64,000 nt of DNA, taken from positions 868,001 through 932,000 of the forward strand of contig NZ_FRAM01000001.1 in assembly GCF_900142325.1 (NCBI RefSeq), in the 5' to 3' direction. Of the stretch, positions 62,574 through 64,000 are shown in pieces; positions within the stretch are counted from its first letter, which is position 1, and each line of letters opens with the position of its first letter. A program made the translations under genes and the position numbers. This DNA is from Epilithonimonas mollis. GTDB lineage: Bacteria; Bacteroidota; Bacteroidia; Flavobacteriales; Weeksellaceae. Under the pieces are notes generated by a model. It ran no database searches and was not told the origin of the DNA. It was given only the letters and a program-made list of their open reading frames with translations.

Positions 62574-64000
62574 TCAATGCTCTTTTCCATGATTCCTTTT
62601 GGAAGCTTCCCGCAAGAAAACTGATGGCGAAATGCCCGTAATATTTTTGAAAACAGTAGTGAAAGAACTGTGCGAGGTAAAGCCGGATTCCTGAGCGAGA
62701 TAGCTGATCTTGTAATTCTGATAAGCTTTGTTATTATAGATCTTTTTGCAGATATAGGCAATGCGTAGCTCATTGATATAAGCATTGAAATTTTTTCCTT
62801 TCTGATTATTGATAACCTCGGACAGATAGCTTGTATTGGTTTTCAATGAAACGGCAAGATTGGAAATATTAAGCTTTGGATTAGTGAATTTCCCTGACTC
62901 TTCAAATTTCGCAAGCTTTTCCAGAAGTTCTTTTTCAGCCAGTTCGGGAATGGTTATTCTTTCGGTCTTTATTTCCGGTTCTGTTTTGTCCGTCTCAGAG
63001 ACCATCTGATTTTTCTTCAGATTATCAATGAGCAGTTCGAAGGCTTTCTTTTCCTTTTGGCGTCTTTGCAAAATGAAGACAATAAGAAGCAGAAGCAACG
63101 CAAGAAAAACGGTGCTGATTACCGCTATCAGTTTTGTATTGCTGTCGGCATTAGAAATAGCATTCCGGTAATCTTTCTGCTCCTCAGAAATGGCGGAATT
63201 GATAGCCTTATATTCCTTCTCTTTATTTGAGTTGCTGAGTTCCAGATATTTTTCGTTATAGAAAACCGACCTGTCATTATCGCCAGCCAGCCTGTAATTT
63301 TCTGCAAGGCTTTGATAGACATCAGATTCCAGGCGTGTATTTTTCAAATCTTTGCTGATAAGAATCTTCTGCAAAGAGTCTATAGCACGTTTATAGTCGC
63401 CATTTTTGGAATAGATGCCAGAGAGAGCTTTATTGATGAAAAGATCCAGCTCTTTGTTTTCTGCATCTTTGATCACCAGTGACTGCTTGAGAAACAGTTC
63501 TGCCGAATCATTTTTATTGATGAAGATATAAGAATTCCCGATGTTGTACAAAGACCGTCTGTAATGATAAACCGGAATCGCCGAGACGGATGAGACGGAC
63601 TGGAATTCTTCTAATGACTTTTTATAATACCGATTGGCTTCCGGATATTTTTTCTCATCAAAAACGATATTCCCCAATTCTAGGTAAGAAAGCCCTTTGT
63701 AGAGTTTCTTCGCATTGCCCTCAGGCATTTTGTTGATCTGTACAATGGCTTTGTCCAGATATTCTTTGGCTTTATCATTCAGGTTCAGCTGTGTGTACTG
63801 GTGCGAAAGTGATCCGTAGATCTTGGCAGTCAGCTCATAATTGTTGGTTTCCTCTGCCAGTTCCTTTGCCTCGAATAGCAATTGCGTTGATTTGTTAAAA
63901 TCATTCTTTTTGAAATATTCTACAGCCAGCTCCATCAGTTCTCTGCTTTTCCTGTCTCTGGGATCTGTTTCCACAGATTTGCTCTGCGCAAAGCCGTTTG
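62574..64000 (-). CDS. TPR-containing AraC-type regulator with transmembrane helix, 5' end beyond window
   Basis: Only the C-terminal 475 or so codons are in the window. Reading upstream from the GTG at 63974, the frame stays open to the edge and encodes NGFAQSKSVETDPRD, the end of a signal peptide, so the true start is beyond 64000. The order is: signal peptide, TPR array (about 1-260 of the visible part), one transmembrane helix (TKLIAVISTVFLALLLLLI), a short linker, and a C-terminal AraC-type helix-turn-helix (NISNLAVSLKTNTSYLSEV, then ISYLAQESGFTSHSSF). This is the membrane-bound AraC/TPR form common in Flavobacteriia. Signal and target genes unknown. Confidence 0.9.
   Translation of the reverse strand, partial: NGFAQSKSVETDPRDRKSRELMELAVEYFKKNDFNKSTQLLFEAKELAEETNNYELTAKIYGSLSHQYTQLNLNDKAKEYLDKAIVQINKMPEGNAKKLYKGLSYLELGNIVFDEKKYPEANRYYKKSLEEFQSVSSVSAIPVYHYRRSLYNIGNSYIFINKNDSAELFLKQSLVIKDAENKELDLFINKALSGIYSKNGDYKRAIDSLQKILISKDLKNTRLESDVYQSLAENYRLAGDNDRSVFYNEKYLELSNSNKEKEYKAINSAISEEQKDYRNAISNADSNTKLIAVISTVFLALLLLLIVFILQRRQKEKKAFELLIDNLKKNQMVSETDKTEPEIKTERITIPELAEKELLEKLAKFEESGKFTNPKLNISNLAVSLKTNTSYLSEVINNQKGKNFNAYINELRIAYICKKIYNNKAYQNYKISYLAQESGFTSHSSFTTVFKNITGISPSVFLREASKRNHGKEH

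Overview
The window is an ordinary chromosomal stretch of a Bacteroidota bacterium, class Flavobacteriia, most likely Chryseobacterium or a close Weeksellaceae relative. The pointers are a fused LpxC/FabZ, SusC/SusD/SusE-type outer-membrane proteins, a type IX secretion (Por) tail, an acyl-ACP desaturase, AT-rich intergenic DNA, the Bacteroidota -7 promoter box TAnnTTTG before many genes, and intergenic repeat families of a kind I associate with Flavobacteriia. I see no rRNA, tRNA, CRISPR array, prophage, transposase or plasmid gene. Most genes lie on the minus strand.

Layout. 0-8 kb: lipid A cluster running leftward: HD-domain phosphohydrolase, lpxD, lpxC/fabZ, lpxA, efp, a second LpxD-like acyltransferase, a secreted unknown, sucD. 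8-16 kb: lipid kinase, a lipoprotein/DUF6526 pair, gyrB, a secreted unknown, lysS. 16-26 kb: DUF2314 protein, rlmF, a GH144-like glucanase, a cytochrome c lipoprotein, dusB and an M1 peptidase (plus strand), guaA, purD. 26-41 kb: pirin, then a starch/maltodextrin locus made of an MFS sugar transporter, an NTF2-like and a DinB-like protein, a GH13 amylase, a GH97 alpha-glucosidase, two SusE/F-like lipoproteins, SusD and SusC. 41-48 kb, mostly plus strand: metG, a lipocalin-like lipoprotein, a methyltransferase, and a VWA/AAA+ pair. 48-57 kb: a LolA-like gene cut by an in-frame stop, a secreted unknown, and an RND efflux operon (MFP-RND-OMF). 56-64 kb: a TPR/DUF6624 protein, a methyltransferase, map, a small HAD protein, an acyl-ACP desaturase, a T9SS cargo protein, and an AraC-type TPR regulator that runs off the right edge.

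How it works together. SusC/SusD with the two SusE/F-like lipoproteins would bind and import starch oligosaccharides, GH13 and GH97 would cut them to glucose, and the MFS carrier would move sugars across the inner membrane. A strong terminator at 33.6 kb separates the susCDEF-like transcript from the enzymes. The lpx genes supply lipid A, with FabZ tied to LpxC in one polypeptide.

The items most worth a second look are: an in-frame stop that appears to have removed the last 32 codons of a LolA-like gene; two CAAAC-N4-GTTTG-type sites in front of the efflux operon; a perfect inverted repeat just upstream of the dusB promoter; genes whose start codon sits 4-6 nt after the -7 box (probably leaderless mRNAs); several families of structured intergenic repeats; and a VWA/AAA+ pair whose ATPase has Asn in place of the Walker B Asp. 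I found no clearly new defence or biosynthetic system.
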